49,430 nucleotides of DNA from Bacteroidota bacterium (GTDB taxonomy: Bacteria; Bacteroidota; Bacteroidia; 2-12-FULL-35-15), in assembly GCA_947466965.1 (NCBI GenBank), contig CANIFU010000016.1, forward strand, positions 1 to 49,430, written 5' to 3'. The notes under the pieces are model-generated. The model was not told the DNA's origin. It ran no database searches and saw nothing but the letters and a program-made list of their open reading frames with translations. Position 1 is the first letter of the stretch; each line of letters begins with the position of its first letter. Below are positions 9,024-17,824 of the stretch, piece by piece. The position numbers were made by a program, and so were the translations under genes.

Positions 9024-9572
9024 ATGAAAAAACTCGTTTATCGATTGCTTTTACTTTTAAAAAATAAAGACATCAAAACAAGACCAAATTATACAGAAGC
9101 CTCTATGAATGCAAAAAAGTTTTACGACTTCAAAATAACAGCAATTGAAGGTAATGAAATTGATTTCTCTACCTACAAAGGAAAAAAAGTGATGATTGTA
9201 AATACGGCATCCGCATGTGGATTTACCCCACAATACGATGATTTACAGAAGCTGCATGAAACGCACGGAACCAAACTAACCATATTGGGATTTCCAGCAA
9301 ACAATTTCGGTGGACAAGAGCCGGGAACAAATGATGAAATTGGTGCCTTCTGCCGAAAAAACTTCGGTGTTACCTTTCAACTATTTCAAAAAGTTGATGT
9401 AAAAGAAAATGAGCTATTCAAATGGTTATGTGACAAGGAACAAAATGGATGGAATTCAGAAGCGCCAAATTGGAATTTTTTTAAATACCTGCTCAATGAA
9501 AATGGTGAATTAGTGAAATTTTACTCCTCCTCCGTTAACCCCATGAGCGATGAAATTGTGAAAATGTTATAA
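9024..9572 (+). CDS. Glutathione peroxidase-family (thioredoxin-dependent) peroxidase
   Basis: A 182-residue protein that reduces peroxides with a thiol cofactor. Family landmarks are the peroxidatic Cys65 in NTASACGFTPQY, Gln98 in FPANNFGGQEPG and Trp150-Asn151 in APNWNFFKYL. Cys110 (GAFCRKNFG) is the usual resolving cysteine of bacterial, thioredoxin-dependent members. The N-terminal 27 residues (MKKLVYRLLLLLKNKD) precede the usual start of this family; they may be a short membrane-associated leader, or the true start may be the ATG at 9105 (MNAKKFYDFK). It follows pcrA by 64 bp with no terminator seen, so cotranscription is possible. It runs to within one base of the convergent esterase gene. 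Confidence 0.9.
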   Translation: MKKLVYRLLLLLKNKDIKTRPNYTEASMNAKKFYDFKITAIEGNEIDFSTYKGKKVMIVNTASACGFTPQYDDLQKLHETHGTKLTILGFPANNFGGQEPGTNDEIGAFCRKNFGVTFQLFQKVDVKENELFKWLCDKEQNGWNSEAPNWNFFKYLLNENGELVKFYSSSVNPMSDEIVKML

Positions 9573-10682
9573 TTACATTTTCACCATTTTTTTTATACTT
9601 CTATTCTTATCAGAAATAATAACAACTGAATAAATACCTTTTGCTAAAGCAGAAATGTCAGTATTTTTTTGATGGCTTTCAAGAACTATTTTTCCGGTGA
9701 CATCAAAAAATCTAATAGCAGAAATGTTTTCACATTCAATATTTATAACTGTTGTAGCCGGATTAGGAAATAAATTAATTGAATTCAGATTTTCCAACTC
9801 TGTCATTCCAACAAACTGATTTAATTTATATTTTCTAAAAAACAACCAAATCTTCTCTGAAGCTTTAAAATCCTGATTTGTAACACCAATAATATAGGGG
9901 GATCCAGGCCAAGTATGTCCACCTCCGATAATTTTATATTTCTCAACCGTTGATCCCATATCACCGCCGATATAAACAGAATGTTCAGCAGTACATCCGT
10001 CAGTTAAACTAACATTTGGAACGGTTGATAAAACAGGAGTTGAATTGCAGTTATTATTTGTTACCCAATAAGAAACCAACGCATCAATACCCAGAGATCC
10101 AGAACCACCAGCATAAAGAACTGTTCCATCAGCATCACCACTAATCTGCATCACTGGTACTGGGCGATTTGGAAAACAATTCAATTGCTGAAATGAAGAC
10201 ATACTTCCTGTAACAGAAGCAACTGCAGCAATACGATTATTTAATTCACAGGCTAACGTATGACTCATATAGCCACCGTTGCTCATACCGCAGGAAAAAA
10301 CCATATCATGATCAATATTGTATTGTGTAAACAGTGTATCTATAAGATCAGAAATAAATGCAACATCATTCACAGCACCACCGAATCCGGCATTCCAATA
10401 GGGTTGTCCGCCCGACAATGTTCCGTTGGGATACACCATAATAACATTTGCAGTATCAGCAATGGGCATAAAGTTAGAATATGCTTGCTCTGCTATAGCA
10501 CTGGAAGTATAGCCATGCAAATCGAAAATCAAGGGACGTGCAGAAGTTCCGGTATAAGCTGCGGGAATATAAATACGGTAGTTGCGATAAATCCCACCAG
10601 ATACAATACTATCAATAATAGTCGTTTGCGCTGAAACAACTATTGTAAAGAAAATAAAAGAGGAAAGTAGTAGTTTTTTCAT
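9573..10682 (-). CDS. Secreted PHB-depolymerase/feruloyl-esterase-like hydrolase with T9SS type A tail
   Basis: A 369-residue protein with a signal peptide (MKKLLLSSFIFFTIVVSA) and an alpha/beta-hydrolase domain of the LpqC/PHB-depolymerase family. Putative catalytic residues are Ser134 in CGMSNGGY (GxSxG), Asp183 or Asp185 in ISGDADGT, and His256 in GGGHTWPG. LIFDLHGY supplies the oxyanion-hole HG. After residue ~300 comes a type A sorting domain (NLFPNPATT, DVTGKIV, LAKGIYSVVI, IKKMVKM), so it is exported by T9SS. The substrate is probably an ester in polyester or plant polymer, but this cannot be told from sequence. The stop is adjacent to the convergent peroxidase gene. The leader region upstream contains inverted repeats (10740-10800). 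Confidence 0.9.
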   Translation of the reverse strand: MKKLLLSSFIFFTIVVSAQTTIIDSIVSGGIYRNYRIYIPAAYTGTSARPLIFDLHGYTSSAIAEQAYSNFMPIADTANVIMVYPNGTLSGGQPYWNAGFGGAVNDVAFISDLIDTLFTQYNIDHDMVFSCGMSNGGYMSHTLACELNNRIAAVASVTGSMSSFQQLNCFPNRPVPVMQISGDADGTVLYAGGSGSLGIDALVSYWVTNNNCNSTPVLSTVPNVSLTDGCTAEHSVYIGGDMGSTVEKYKIIGGGHTWPGSPYIIGVTNQDFKASEKIWLFFRKYKLNQFVGMTELENLNSINLFPNPATTVINIECENISAIRFFDVTGKIVLESHQKNTDISALAKGIYSVVIISDKNRSIKKMVKM

Positions 10683-10825
10683 AAAGTAAATTTAGGGAAA
10701 ATTAATGAGACATTCAGAACGTCATTTAGAGTTCCGCATTTTCGCGTGACTCGAAATCTCATTTTAAATGAGCGGAGATTGCGTTGCTTCATATGCAACA
10801 ACGTCTATAAAACACAAGAGCGTTA
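10683..10825. other. Intergenic block with two inverted repeats, leader of the esterase gene
   Basis: No gene is visible here. The block contains a perfect palindrome CTCATTT-T-AAATGAG (10758-10772) and a second hairpin GTTGC/GCAAC (10783-10787 and 10795-10799). A 13-mer, GCGTGACTCGAAA (10744-10756), recurs at 19449-19461. The minus-strand translation near the esterase start (NDVLNVSLIFPKFTL) matches a string I recall from spurious small ORFs in other Bacteroidota, which suggests a widely shared noncoding sequence. That recollection is unverified. Confidence 0.4.
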
Positions 10826-10862
10826 AAACAAAAAAGCCGTTTCGATTTCTCAAAACGGCTCT
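10826..10862 (-). terminator. Intrinsic terminator of dnaN
   Basis: On the minus strand, AGCCGTTT and AAACGGCT (arms 10835-10842 and 10853-10860) form an 8-bp stem with a ten-base loop, followed by a T-rich run (GGCTTTTTTGTTTT). It lies 20-55 bp beyond the dnaN stop and would end the gldF-gldG-DUF4340-dnaN transcript. Confidence 0.85.
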
Positions 10863-10881
10863 ATATTTTTTACAAATTCGC

Positions 10882-12003
10882 TTAGCTGTTAAGCATAACA
10901 GGCATTACAAGCATTAAAATATCTTCACTCGGATTTTCTTTTTCGGTAGGTAATAAAATTCCCGCGCGATTGGGTGCACTCATTTCCAAATTAACATTTT
11001 CGCAATTTAAATTACTCAACATCTCAGCTAAAAACTTAGAATTAAAACCAATCTCCATATCTTCACCACCATATTGGCATGTTAATCTTTCACTTGCTTC
11101 ATTTGCGAAATCAAGATCTTCAGCAGATATACTTAATTCACTTCCTGCAATTTTCAAACGAACTTGGTGTGTTGTTTTATTTGAGAAGATAGAAACACGT
11201 TTAATCGAACTTAAAAAAGAAACACGATCAACGGTTAATTTATTGGGATTTTCTTTAGGTATAACCGCTTCATAATTAGGATACTTTCCATCGATCAAAC
11301 GACAAATCAAATTTGTATTTTCAAATGAGAAAAAAGCATTGGTATTGTTGTATTCAATCTTCACATTTCCGCTAACACTGGATAATGTATTCTTCAAAAG
11401 ATTCAATGGTTTTTTTGGGATGATGAAAGATGAAGCAGCTTGTGCTTTTGCGTCAGTTCTACGGTAACGCACCAACTTATGAGCATCTGTTGCAACAAAG
11501 GTGATACTATCAGTTGCTAATTGACAAAACACGCCCGACATCACCGGACGTAATTCATCATTACCTGTCGCAAAAATTGTTTTATTGATCGCAGAAGCTA
11601 AAACACTCGCATCAATATCTAGCGATGAGCCGGATTCCAGACTTGGTAATTTTGGAAACTCTTCACCGTTGTGACCCGTTAATTTGTACTTACCGTAATC
11701 GGAAATTATTTCTATTCCAAATTTTACATCATCAACAGAAAACGTTAGCGGCTGATCTGCGAATGTTTTCAAGGTATCCAAAAGCAATTTGGCTGGAACA
11801 GCTATACTTCCAGAATCTTTAGACTCAATGTTAATTGATGTTGTCATTGTTGTTTCCAGATCAGATGCTGAAATTTTCAACTGCCCTTTGTCTATTTCAA
11901 ATAGAAAATTATCTAAAATTGGCAATGCATTATTTGAGTTAAGCACACCACTGATGGCTTGTAATTGTTTTAATAAAGATGAACTGGAAACTATAAATTT
12001 CAT
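10882..12003 (-). CDS. dnaN: DNA polymerase III beta subunit (sliding clamp)
   Basis: A 373-residue protein with the three-domain clamp architecture. MKFIVSSSSLLKQLQAISGVL is the typical N-terminus, with the markers FLFEI, TVSINIESKDSG-type strands, AVPAKLLLDTLK, FVATDAHKLVR and the C-terminal LMPVMLNS that contributes to the client-binding pocket. It encircles DNA and tethers polymerase and repair proteins, including MutS (see the QLSFF motif of mutS in this window). The start is set at the ATG at 12003; an upstream in-frame start at 12039 would add twelve residues not seen in the family. A TATATTTG -7-like box lies on the minus strand at 12037-12044, without a matching TTG. The gene is downstream of gldF-gldG-DUF4340. 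Confidence 0.96.
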   Translation of the reverse strand: MKFIVSSSSLLKQLQAISGVLNSNNALPILDNFLFEIDKGQLKISASDLETTMTTSINIESKDSGSIAVPAKLLLDTLKTFADQPLTFSVDDVKFGIEIISDYGKYKLTGHNGEEFPKLPSLESGSSLDIDASVLASAINKTIFATGNDELRPVMSGVFCQLATDSITFVATDAHKLVRYRRTDAKAQAASSFIIPKKPLNLLKNTLSSVSGNVKIEYNNTNAFFSFENTNLICRLIDGKYPNYEAVIPKENPNKLTVDRVSFLSSIKRVSIFSNKTTHQVRLKIAGSELSISAEDLDFANEASERLTCQYGGEDMEIGFNSKFLAEMLSNLNCENVNLEMSAPNRAGILLPTEKENPSEDILMLVMPVMLNS

Positions 12004-12154
12004 ATCGAAATGGTTTAATAGGTTTTTTCTACTTAGCAAATATAAATATTAAAACAAAAAAAAAGCGGCATTTAAACTTTAGTTTCAACCGACTTTTTAA
12101 CAAAAAAACGGCCTGTTTCTAAGAAGCTAATACTATTTTAGCTCAAATGAACTG

Positions 12155-13231
12155 CTATATTTTAGGCTTATTCACCGGCAGATTAACAGGCTGAGTAGAC
12201 TGTACAGCTCCTTTCAGGAAATAATCAATGGAAGGCATAACTTTCCCGAACATATAGAATTGAACCATGACAAAATCGACTCCATTATTCATTAAAGCAT
12301 CCATGCGCTCCTCATCAAAAACAAGTAACTGACCCTCGGAATCATAGGATTCTTTTTTGGGTTTTCTGGCATAAAATTTAACCTTATTGGTTTTACCGCT
12401 CTTATCAGTAATCGTAAGAATGTTGATCGGTTTAGAATGCAGGACCGAATCGATCTGATTTTGTTTCAAATCCACTTCAAAACTTTCGAACGTAAGAATT
12501 TGAAAATAGGACAAATACTGTTTAACAGCCAGCGGATCTATGTTCGCAACTTGCTTATTATCCGAAAGCATTTTTATTTCGTATTCATTGTTCCCTTTAA
12601 CCGTTAGTTCATATCCGAATGAAGGATTATGAGGTACTTCCATCCTTACGGATTGAATATCATTCGGTTTGTATTGAAACATGGTACGGTCTCGCCATGC
12701 GCGCTCTTCCGTAAAATAACGGGTTGTTAAATAACCTTCAAATCCGGGAATATATGTTACAAAAGGACGTTCAGCGGTTTTCATTGTTTCAGGATCAATC
12801 ATAATCATATATGTTCCTTTCATATCTTTGGTTTCAGTTCCAACATAATATGCCTTTGTGAGTTCAGCATTCTGATATATTTCACACTTTACTGCTTTTC
12901 CAGCCAGTCGTTTCAAAACATTATCCTGAGCCCGCTTTCCAACGGGTTCTTTCACATCAATCCGATAAATTGTTTCAAGTAAAGTTTCCAGCGCATCCAT
13001 ACGAACGTTAAATTGTCCATTTACTTTCCATATCCCACTTTGATCACGTTCAAGTGTTAGTTCACGACCATTTTTATCCGCCAAAAATATTTTATTGATA
13101 GATGCAGTATCTTTGACTGCAAAATTTTTCATTTCAGCAATTAACGTTCCTTTACGATTATTGATAATGAACCAAAAAGAAAGTGAGGCCATTATTACTA
13201 CCAAAAGTAGTGTGATTCTGTTTTTACGCAT
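12155..13231 (-). CDS. DUF4340 protein, partner of the GldFG ABC system
   Basis: A 358-residue protein with one N-terminal membrane helix (ITLLLVVIMASLSFWFII) and a large periplasmic part containing KNFAVKDTASINKIFLADKNG, the pattern of DUF4340 proteins. These are commonly encoded beside GldG-like substrate-binding subunits, where they probably act in the envelope. The precise role is unknown. The start is the ATG at 13231, overlapping the gldG stop by one base (TAATG); a TTG two codons upstream is rejected. The 116 bp between this gene and dnaN is AT-rich with no other feature. Confidence 0.82.
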   Translation of the reverse strand: MRKNRITLLLVVIMASLSFWFIINNRKGTLIAEMKNFAVKDTASINKIFLADKNGRELTLERDQSGIWKVNGQFNVRMDALETLLETIYRIDVKEPVGKRAQDNVLKRLAGKAVKCEIYQNAELTKAYYVGTETKDMKGTYMIMIDPETMKTAERPFVTYIPGFEGYLTTRYFTEERAWRDRTMFQYKPNDIQSVRMEVPHNPSFGYELTVKGNNEYEIKMLSDNKQVANIDPLAVKQYLSYFQILTFESFEVDLKQNQIDSVLHSKPINILTITDKSGKTNKVKFYARKPKKESYDSEGQLLVFDEERMDALMNNGVDFVMVQFYMFGKVMPSIDYFLKGAVQSTQPVNLPVNKPKI

Positions 13232-14922
13232 TAGCAAGTGTATTTACGTTTACGTCTGATGTTGTATATGATTCCGAATACCAGCAATAGAAACAAAGGT
13301 AATGCGGTATTCACAAGCTGCCATTTCAATCGCTCATTTTTTAATTTCTTTTTATCCAGCAAACGCAGGCTTAACTCTCTTGCTCTAACGCCAATCAAGC
13401 CTGAATCGTCACACAGGTAATTCATACAATTCAATATGAAATTTTTATTGCCATACGTCTGATTTGTATATTTATCATAGCCTAAAGGCAATTTTTTTTG
13501 TGAACGGTAATCAATATCATTTCTAATTATATCTCCATCAGCAATAACAATCATTTTGGAAGCAACACCATTCTCAACAAAACCGATTGCCGAATCTTTT
13601 GCGATTTTGGGATCAAGATGATTTTTATATAAGGACTCAAATTGCCCTTCTAACAATACAGCAACATTTCTGTAAGGATTATTAAATTGTTTTTCGTCCT
13701 GTGGCATATTCACCATTCTTAAATCAACTCTAACTGGAGCAAGAATAGATTTTGAATATTTGGACGACTGAAGTAATATTGTTTTTTGAATACCTTTGGA
13801 TGCAACAGTATCAATACTGCTTGCAAAATCGACTTTAATCACATCTAAATTTTTTACAATTGGGTGATTTGCAACAGGCATTATCAATGGAGAAAAAATC
13901 CAGGGTTTCATTTGAATATTTGCAGGCTGTCCCCTCATGGCCACATTTACAGGAATTGCAGAAGATTGCATATCTGCGATCATGTCAGGATTTATTCTTA
14001 CGCCATATTTAAATAAGAGGTCTTCTAATCGTAAATTATAGGAAACAGCCAGTGTTCCTCCATTTTTACGCAAACTATCAGGGCTTGTGTATAAAGGATC
14101 AATTAACCAAAGTGACTTCCCACCTTTCATGACAAACTGATCAATAATGAACTTGTCTTTATCAGTAAATGAGGAGTCGGGTTTTGCGATTATAATCGCA
14201 TCGAAATTCTTCAATGCATTTAATTGCTGGTTGATGTTAACTCTTTTAACAACGTAAAATTCATTCAAGGCATCTGCAATATCTTGAACAGATAGCGTAT
14301 CCAATTCATCATGCCCTTCGATGAATGCGACTCTAGGTCTTACGGTGACACTCAAATTACGGATACAACTTGCAAATTCATATTCAAGTGATTGTATTGA
14401 ATTATTCAATTGTGCTTCCGAAGACCTTCCCATTTGGGTTTTCAACAACTGCCATGGCAGTTCGTGTCCTCGATAAGAAACGAGCGCGCCGGGAAAAAGA
14501 ATCTGTTGCGTTGTACCACTCTCCTCCTTTACCTCCAAATTTGTTGGCTCTAAACCTTTTTCATAAAGTTGCTTAAATACTTCGTTCTGTTGCTTTTTAT
14601 CAACATTTTCGGAAGGATTAATAAACTCGTATTCTATATTGTTATCAGAATAGGCTCTAAATTCGTCGAGCATCTCTTTCGTTTCATTGCGCAAACGTTT
14701 GAAGCCGGCTGGGAAATCACCTTCAAGATATACTTTAACAAAAACAACATCATCTAAATTTTTCAACAATTCTTTTGTTGCATCGGATAATGTATAGCGC
14801 TTTTCAGTTGTAAGATCAAAACGGTGAAAAACAAACGAACCAACATAATTAAACATTACCAGAAGGGCAATGACTAATACTAGTGCAACTATATCTCGTT
14901 TTTTATTTTTATTTTTCATCAA
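13231..14922 (-). CDS. gldG: Gliding motility-associated ABC transporter substrate-binding protein GldG
   Basis: A 563-residue protein with an N-terminal membrane helix (IVALVLVIALLVMFNYVGSFVF) followed by HRFDLTTEKRYTLSDATKELL, the hallmark of GldG. There is a long extracytoplasmic domain (YEFASCIRNLSVTVRPRVAFIEGHDE) and a C-terminal helix (LVNTALPLFLLLVFGIIYNI) ending in a basic tail. In Flavobacterium johnsoniae GldA, GldF and GldG form an ABC transporter associated with gliding. gldF lies immediately upstream; gldA is not in the window, as is common. Many non-gliding Bacteroidota keep GldFG, so motility does not follow from this gene alone. Confidence 0.92.
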   Translation of the reverse strand: MMKNKNKKRDIVALVLVIALLVMFNYVGSFVFHRFDLTTEKRYTLSDATKELLKNLDDVVFVKVYLEGDFPAGFKRLRNETKEMLDEFRAYSDNNIEYEFINPSENVDKKQQNEVFKQLYEKGLEPTNLEVKEESGTTQQILFPGALVSYRGHELPWQLLKTQMGRSSEAQLNNSIQSLEYEFASCIRNLSVTVRPRVAFIEGHDELDTLSVQDIADALNEFYVVKRVNINQQLNALKNFDAIIIAKPDSSFTDKDKFIIDQFVMKGGKSLWLIDPLYTSPDSLRKNGGTLAVSYNLRLEDLLFKYGVRINPDMIADMQSSAIPVNVAMRGQPANIQMKPWIFSPLIMPVANHPIVKNLDVIKVDFASSIDTVASKGIQKTILLQSSKYSKSILAPVRVDLRMVNMPQDEKQFNNPYRNVAVLLEGQFESLYKNHLDPKIAKDSAIGFVENGVASKMIVIADGDIIRNDIDYRSQKKLPLGYDKYTNQTYGNKNFILNCMNYLCDDSGLIGVRARELSLRLLDKKKLKNERLKWQLVNTALPLFLLLVFGIIYNIRRKRKYTC

Positions 14923-15008
14923 GAAATTTCGAATCTGAATGCGTTACCTTTCGGTCTATTATTAATTTATAAAATCATTTATTTAAACTGAATAGTTTAA
15001 AGTACAAA

Positions 15009-15758
15009 CTACCATTTTCTACTTTCTAAAACAGTTTTGGTACTAAATATAAATACCGCAATCAAGCTCAAAAAATAAATCACATCTCTGGTATCTACAA
15101 CACCACGGCTCATTGAAACATAATGACTGTTTATTCCTAATGACAAAATGATATTATCTATTTTTCCAAAAAGTGAAAAGGAACTGATAAAATCAAAGCC
15201 CGTATAGATAAAAAAGCAAAGAAAAAGGGCAACAATGAAAGATACTACCTGATTATCTGTAATTGCCGAGGCAAAAATACCAATCGCAACAAAAGCGGCA
15301 CCTAAAAACAAGAGACCGATGTATGAACCCCACATACCGCCAGTATCAATATTACCAACGGGGCTACCTAATTTATGAACAGTATAATAATAGATCAAAG
15401 TGGGAAGTAAGGAAAATAAAACGAGGAAAAATCCTGCAAAATATTTGGCAAGAATAATCTGAAGATCCGTCAAAGGGCGTGTCAACAATAATTCAATAGT
15501 GCCTGCTTTTTTTTCATCTGCAAAAGAGCGCATTGTTATGGCTGGGATCAAAAACAAAAACACCCAAGGAGAGATAATAAAAAGAGAATCAATATTTGAA
15601 TATCCGCTGTCTAGTACATTTAAATTATTGCTAGAACCGGAATCGGATTTTATCCACCACATAAACAAACTAATCAACAACAAAAAAACGCCAATAGCGA
15701 TGTAGCCAATGAGTGAACTTAAAAAACTTCGAATTTCCTTTTTTAGTAGTGTAAGCAT
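15009..15758 (-). CDS. gldF: Gliding motility-associated ABC transporter permease GldF
   Basis: A 249-residue ABC-2-type permease with about six membrane segments, for example SFLSSLIGYIAIGVFLLLIS, FIISPWVFLFLIPAITM, FFLVLFSLLPTLIYYYTV and VVSFIVALFLCFFIYTGF. MRSFADEKKAGTIELLLTRPLTDLQIILAKY is the conserved ABC-2 coupling-helix region; the segment FADEKKAGTIELLLTRP is typical. It is the first gene of the minus-strand run gldF-gldG-DUF4340-dnaN, with 86 bp to gldG. It should pair with a GldA ATPase encoded elsewhere. Confidence 0.93.
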   Translation of the reverse strand: MLTLLKKEIRSFLSSLIGYIAIGVFLLLISLFMWWIKSDSGSSNNLNVLDSGYSNIDSLFIISPWVFLFLIPAITMRSFADEKKAGTIELLLTRPLTDLQIILAKYFAGFFLVLFSLLPTLIYYYTVHKLGSPVGNIDTGGMWGSYIGLLFLGAAFVAIGIFASAITDNQVVSFIVALFLCFFIYTGFDFISSFSLFGKIDNIILSLGINSHYVSMSRGVVDTRDVIYFLSLIAVFIFSTKTVLESRKW

Positions 15759-15990
15759 AAGTGATTACAAAAATACTATTTAAATAGTATGGCGGGGATG
15801 TTTTACAACTGCTAATGTACAAATTATTTAACAATCGATCTTTGTAACTGTTAATAAATGCTAATCAAATTAGCACAATTATTTTTGGAAATCCCAATCC
15901 ATTCAAAAAAACATGTTGACTACTTCATTTCAATGTGAGGATAGAAGCGAAATCGGTTTTGAGAGAATTGCGATTCAGAACAAAAATATA

Positions 15991-16025
15991 AAAAAAATGT
16001 CCGACATGTAGCCGGACATTTTTTT
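15991..16025. terminator. Bidirectional intrinsic terminator
   Basis: The arms ATGTCCG (15997-16003) and CGGACAT (16013-16019) are extended by A/T pairs to 13 bp, with a nine-base loop. It lies just beyond the stop of the deoxynucleoside kinase gene (minus strand) and would isolate it from gldF. The 230 bp from 15759 to 15990 is AT-rich and shows no gene. Confidence 0.88.
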
Positions 16026-16039
16026 ATAATTATAGCTTA

Positions 16040-16666
16040 TTAAAACAACCCATTTATTTCGGCATCAATTTTATGAATGATTGATCCTAGATCTTCTGCG
16101 TTTTCAGAAAAGTTATTATTGTCAACATCAATAATCAACAACTTTGCACCAGGATGTTCTTGCTCGTAGGAAGTAATAAATGCTTCGTAACGTTCATTCA
16201 ATCGTTTTAAATAATCCAAACGAATTGCATTTTCGTAATCGCGGCCACGCTTCTGAATCTGATTCACCAATGTAGGAACAGATGCACGAAGATAAATCAA
16301 CAAATCAGGAGGAGCAATAAATGATTCCATCAATTTAAATAGCGCAAAATAATTTTCAAAATCGCGGGTGGTCATTAGTCCCATTGCATGAAGATTAGGT
16401 GCAAAAATATATGCATCTTCGTATATTGTTCTATCTTGAATAACTGTTTTTCCGCTGCTACGAATTTGTTGAACCTGACCAAATCGTGAATTCAAAAAGT
16501 ACACCTGTAAATTGAAGGACCAACGTTGCATTTCTTCGTAAAAATCATTTAAGTATGGATTATCATCCGCATCCTCAAAATGAGGTTGCCATTTATAATG
16601 TTTTGCTAAGAGAGTTGTGAGTGTAGTTTTACCAGCACCGATATTTCCTGCGATTGCTATATGCAT
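16040..16666 (-). CDS. Deoxynucleoside kinase
   Basis: A 208-residue P-loop kinase that phosphorylates deoxynucleosides for salvage. The P-loop is GNIGAGKT (7-14), the substrate/catalytic motif is DRTIYED (78-84, normally DRSIYED), and the lid arginines lie in KRGRDYE (~139-145). These match the bacterial deoxyadenosine/deoxyguanosine kinase family. Specificity for purine or pyrimidine deoxynucleosides cannot be assigned. It is a single-gene unit ended by the terminator at 15991. A diverged paralogue lies at 25240-25902. Confidence 0.92.
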   Translation of the reverse strand: MHIAIAGNIGAGKTTLTTLLAKHYKWQPHFEDADDNPYLNDFYEEMQRWSFNLQVYFLNSRFGQVQQIRSSGKTVIQDRTIYEDAYIFAPNLHAMGLMTTRDFENYFALFKLMESFIAPPDLLIYLRASVPTLVNQIQKRGRDYENAIRLDYLKRLNERYEAFITSYEQEHPGAKLLIIDVDNNNFSENAEDLGSIIHKIDAEINGLF

Positions 16667-16880
16667 AAGAAGTAGTAATATAATAATTTGAATAAACTTA
16701 AAAACCGAAACGAAAATACGAATTCTAAGATGCTGTGCAAGAAAAAAAATGAAAATTGTGAATAAGTTTTTAAGTAGAATAATTCAGTCTTTTTACTTAT
16801 TTGACGCTATACTTTAAGATAATCTCGAAATACGAATTTATATTGTCAGTAAATCCTTTTTAAGAATGGAGAAACGAATT

Positions 16881-17669
16881 CTATTCTGAACGGTATAGTT
16901 TAATTGAATTATTACTTTGAAGCATCAGTAAGCCCATTTCAAGTCTAAAATTGACAAACTCTTCTAGCGGCATCTCAAATTCTTTTTCTTCTGTTGTTTT
17001 GATATTATAGGCCTTAACATTCTTCCCATATCTGAAATATACCCAATCGGCAATAGGTTGAAACTGACTGGCATTTTTTAAGGGTATTGTTTTATAGTAT
17101 GTTCCATAAATATCAAAAATCAAAATGCCAGATTTGGGATTATTCAAATAAACCCTGTTATCATATTCCAAAATACCGTTCGGTTGTAATGTATCATTCA
17201 ACAATGTATTCAAATTGTTTGTCTGTTGAATTTTTTCGAAATTTCTATCCAGTCTGATCAAAGAAAAATTTTGCTGATCATAAATCCACAAACAATTGGT
17301 ATGCGATGAGCAGACCAATTGTGCTTGTTGAAAACCGATCTTATCAAAACTTACTGTTTCACCATTCGCACTTAAGGTATTATCCAAAAAAACAACTTGA
17401 AGGAAATCTTTATAAAAAACTAATATCCTAAGCATATTTGAAGCATCAACATAGGAAATATCACCTAAATTTTTGTTGCTGTATTTATAAAGTAACGTTC
17501 CTTTTTTATCGTATTTAAAAAGTTCGTTTGCATTTACTAAATATACGTTACCCTGATTATCGGCAGTAAAATAGTCGGATTTAGCTTCAATTGAAGTAAT
17601 GAGCGTATACTTACTTTGTGAAAAGCTGACAGATGAAATAACTAATAAAATAAAAAGTAGTGTTCTCAT
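16881..17669 (-). CDS. Secreted beta-propeller-like protein of unknown function
   Basis: A 262-residue product with a signal peptide (MRTLLFILLVISSVSFS). The rest alternates short strands with motifs such as YFTADNQGNVYLVNANELFKYD, LIRLDRNFEKIQ, ILIFDIYGTYYKTIPL and VKAYNIKT, suggesting an incomplete NHL/WD-like propeller. I do not recognise a named family. The ATG at 17669 is chosen because it begins a clean signal peptide; an upstream ATG at 17696 would bury it. It may be cotranscribed from the GH3-family gene 155 bp upstream. No terminator is visible in the 214 bp to the kinase gene. Confidence 0.7.
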   Translation of the reverse strand: MRTLLFILLVISSVSFSQSKYTLITSIEAKSDYFTADNQGNVYLVNANELFKYDKKGTLLYKYSNKNLGDISYVDASNMLRILVFYKDFLQVVFLDNTLSANGETVSFDKIGFQQAQLVCSSHTNCLWIYDQQNFSLIRLDRNFEKIQQTNNLNTLLNDTLQPNGILEYDNRVYLNNPKSGILIFDIYGTYYKTIPLKNASQFQPIADWVYFRYGKNVKAYNIKTTEEKEFEMPLEEFVNFRLEMGLLMLQSNNSIKLYRSE

Positions 17670-17824
17670 TTCAGCTCTAAGGTAACATTTATTCACATCG
17701 GGAACGAATGGTGTTGCAAAAAAATCGTGTTTTTAAAAAATCCTACTGGCCTCTTTTATAGGAGGGGAATTTTAACTTCTAGTATGTCGAGACGAACTCG
17801 TAATCCAACGTAAATAGAACTCAG

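Noticed and set aside
10882-12040. Chromosomal replication origin near dnaN
   Set aside because: No dnaA, no cluster of DnaA boxes and no AT-rich repeat array. dnaN here belongs to the gldFG run.
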